Shown: piece by piece, positions 62,479-64,000 of the stretch
How the letters are laid out: each line of letters starts with the position of its first letter
Numbering within the stretch: the stretch's first letter is position 1
DNA from: Hysterangium stoloniferum
Lineage: Eukaryota; Basidiomycota; Agaricomycetes; Hysterangiales; Hysterangiaceae
Direction: 5' to 3'
Length of the DNA: 64,000 nucleotides
Assembly (NCBI GenBank): GCA_015178975.1
Contig: WHVD01000057.1
Span: 372,001 to 436,000, forward strand
Program-made: the position numbers and the translations under genes
The notes under the pieces: model-generated
The model's database searches: none
Told to the model about the DNA's origin: nothing
What the model saw: the letters and a program-made list of their open reading frames with translations, nothing else

Positions 62479-63443
62479 ATAGCCCTCACAAACCAGTGGC
62501 ATCATGCGTGCCAGCGTCCCTGCCGCATAAATTATGTTATGTCCCCAGGAGGGGAGAGAGAGAGAGTATCAATTAACGTGCTCTAAAGCCCTTATGGTGC
62601 ACTGTACTGCAATATATACATATATGACTGACTTGGCGTGTAACAAAGAAGAAAAGAACAGAGAGGTGGGGTACGCTTGGGCCATATAGGGTGGGAGACA
62701 TGGATCTAAACCTATCCCCTTCGTGGTCGTTTGATGCCATGGTTTAGTAGCTCTTGCGACGAAGGGATCCCCCGCTGGTCCCCCAGTGGTGGTCAAAACT
62801 CCCCAAGTCTCCGGCGTAGAGCCCACTCTGTTGAAGATTAGGTGGTAAGGTATATATGTGATTGTATTATGGCAAGCCAGGTGAGTCGTCGTTGAAGTGA
62901 GCCGACAGCAGGTAAAGTCTTCCAGTCATCTTTAATCTTTTCTATGCTGATGTAATCCCATCGTCAATTGGGATCACACGAGTTGACAGGACCACGGTGT
63001 ATTGTCCAGAACAAGACAGGATACAGGCAAGTGCAGCGTACGGTAAGGAAAGAGAAGGAAAACTACCTAGGCTTTATATGCTGTGATCACGTGGTAGAAC
63101 AAAGGGAGTGGAACAAGGGAGTGGAACAAAAGGACAATGAGAACAAAGGAGTGGAACAAAAGGACAATGAGTAAGACTGGGGCGCCAGGCTTACAGCTGA
63201 CATGCATAGATGCCAGTCTTTCGAGACGTATCTTGTACCACTCAAAAATGTCATACCATCACACATCGCTGAAGTCTCTTTTATTCTGCCACATTCGAGT
63301 TTAACATCGAAAACCGAGGTACAATACAAATCAAAGAAAAATTTCATCTGCGAGGACTCATAATGAATGCATGATAAACTACACCAGTTCGAATACATCA
63401 AAAGATTGAATTATCTCTAGAGTCTCTTGGCTCCTTCTAAACG
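62479..63443. other. Intergenic stretch
   Basis: About 960 bp with a GA microsatellite near 62552-62566. A short tandem array near 63094-63172 has units around GGAGTGGAACAAAAGGACAAT. No confident gene was seen. Confidence 0.5.
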
Positions 63444-64000
63444 TCATTTGGATGCCGATTTGCGTTTTTTGCTTCCCCCACCTACAGTCATACTACTTTC
63501 CCCGATTGAGGATTCCAATTCCCGAAGTCCTTTGTCACTCGATTCAATTCTCCCATCCATAGATAGTTTCACAAATGAATTCCAATGGCCAGGGTCGGAA
63601 GTTGCACCAGGATACATACTCTGTACAACCTCCTTGGTGGATATTTCTTCGGGCTCGAACATTTTCGGGACATTCTTTGATAACCTGAGCAATTCATTGT
63701 ATGTTTCATTGTCCTCAGATTGAATGGTCCCAAAAGTCTCAGATGAAGCCTGCGCACACCAGATATCAAAAGAAGTGTAAGGATCCTTCTGGAATGCATA
63801 TTTCTTTTTTTTTTTCCTGGACGGTTGCGTTCGTGCACCACGCACCAGGGTGGTAACTTCGGACTTAGAAGATGCCAGGGCATACACCATTCGAATCACA
63901 GGGGGAGGGTCAAATAACTTGTCGAAAATGCGTAGATCGAATGGGCTCATCTTGTCAAAGAGGAAATCTATTGGTTTGTCAGAATAACGAAAATCGTTCT
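63444..64000 (-). CDS. Hypothetical protein, C-terminal part (runs off window)
   Basis: This is an open minus-strand frame to the right edge without a stop, so the 5' end lies outside the window. The visible part reads SPFDLRIFDKLFDPPPVIRM, a Lys run (SRKKKKKYAF), FDIWCAQASSETFGTIQSED, PGHWNSFVKLSMDG and a basic end (GGGSKKRKSASK). Family unknown. Single-exon coding over 550 bp and a nuclear-localisation-like tail are all that can be said. Its place in a transposon island leaves open that it belongs to an element. Confidence 0.6.
   Translation of the reverse strand, partial: NDFRYSDKPIDFLFDKMSPFDLRIFDKLFDPPPVIRMVYALASSKSEVTTLVRGARTQPSRKKKKKYAFQKDPYTSFDIWCAQASSETFGTIQSEDNETYNELLRLSKNVPKMFEPEEISTKEVVQSMYPGATSDPGHWNSFVKLSMDGRIESSDKGLRELESSIGESSMTVGGGSKKRKSASK

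Overview
The window is nuclear DNA of a filamentous fungus, most likely an agaricomycete (Basidiomycota). The evidence is host genes cut by many short introns (about 45-90 nt), the mix of protein families (an ectomycorrhiza-type esterase, RNase T2, an F-box-like protein and a DUF6533 7-TM protein), and Gypsy chromovirus and Copia retrotransposons. No rRNA, tRNA or CRISPR array was recognised. Exon boundaries were deduced by eye from protein-family continuity and splice signals.

Left half (1-31.1 kb) is a gene-rich host block. In order it holds: the 3' end of AMP deaminase (+); an alpha/beta-hydrolase (-); a two-AN1 zinc-finger protein (-); a secreted RNase T2 (-); an F-box-like protein (+); a HIT-family hydrolase (+) converging on a histone-fold protein (-); Yae1 (-) and the exosome nuclease Rrp6 (+), divergent from a 60-bp spacer; a GC-rich low-complexity gene ending in a small Cys cluster (+); a 2OG-Fe(II) dioxygenase (+); a PP2C phosphatase (+) converging on a NudC/CS-domain protein (-). 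These are mostly housekeeping functions: purine salvage, ribosome and Fe-S maturation, RNA decay, phosphatase signalling and chaperone work. Long stretches at 5.7-7.7, 14.9-20.1 and 21.5-24.8 kb contain no confident gene.

Right half (31.1-64 kb) is a transposon island with nested insertions. It includes a solo LTR with GAGAG target duplications and an internal 15-bp minisatellite, placed inside an older LTR. A complete 7.4-kb chromovirus (429-bp LTRs, AATGG duplications) sits inside another LTR. There are two Copia remnants, one split by a 1,042-bp solo LTR with GTTTG duplications; a rearranged minus-strand Gypsy; a second solo LTR with CTGAC duplications; a pair of 0.7-kb direct repeats with TATA boxes; and an apparently intact Tc1/mariner element with about 210-bp inverted repeats and a full DD34E transposase. 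Host genes survive in this island: a DUF6533 membrane protein and an unrecognised 107-residue three-exon coiled-coil gene. A hypothetical gene runs off the right edge.

The most striking observation is in the chromovirus. Between the chromodomain and the 3' LTR, on the opposite strand, it carries a two-intron gene for a protein with exact Zn2Cys6 spacing followed by a coiled coil. The same element shows near-exclusive CpG transitions between its LTRs, a dozen in-frame TGA stops where CGA arginine codons are expected, and an 11-nt self-priming signature of the Tf1/sushi type.
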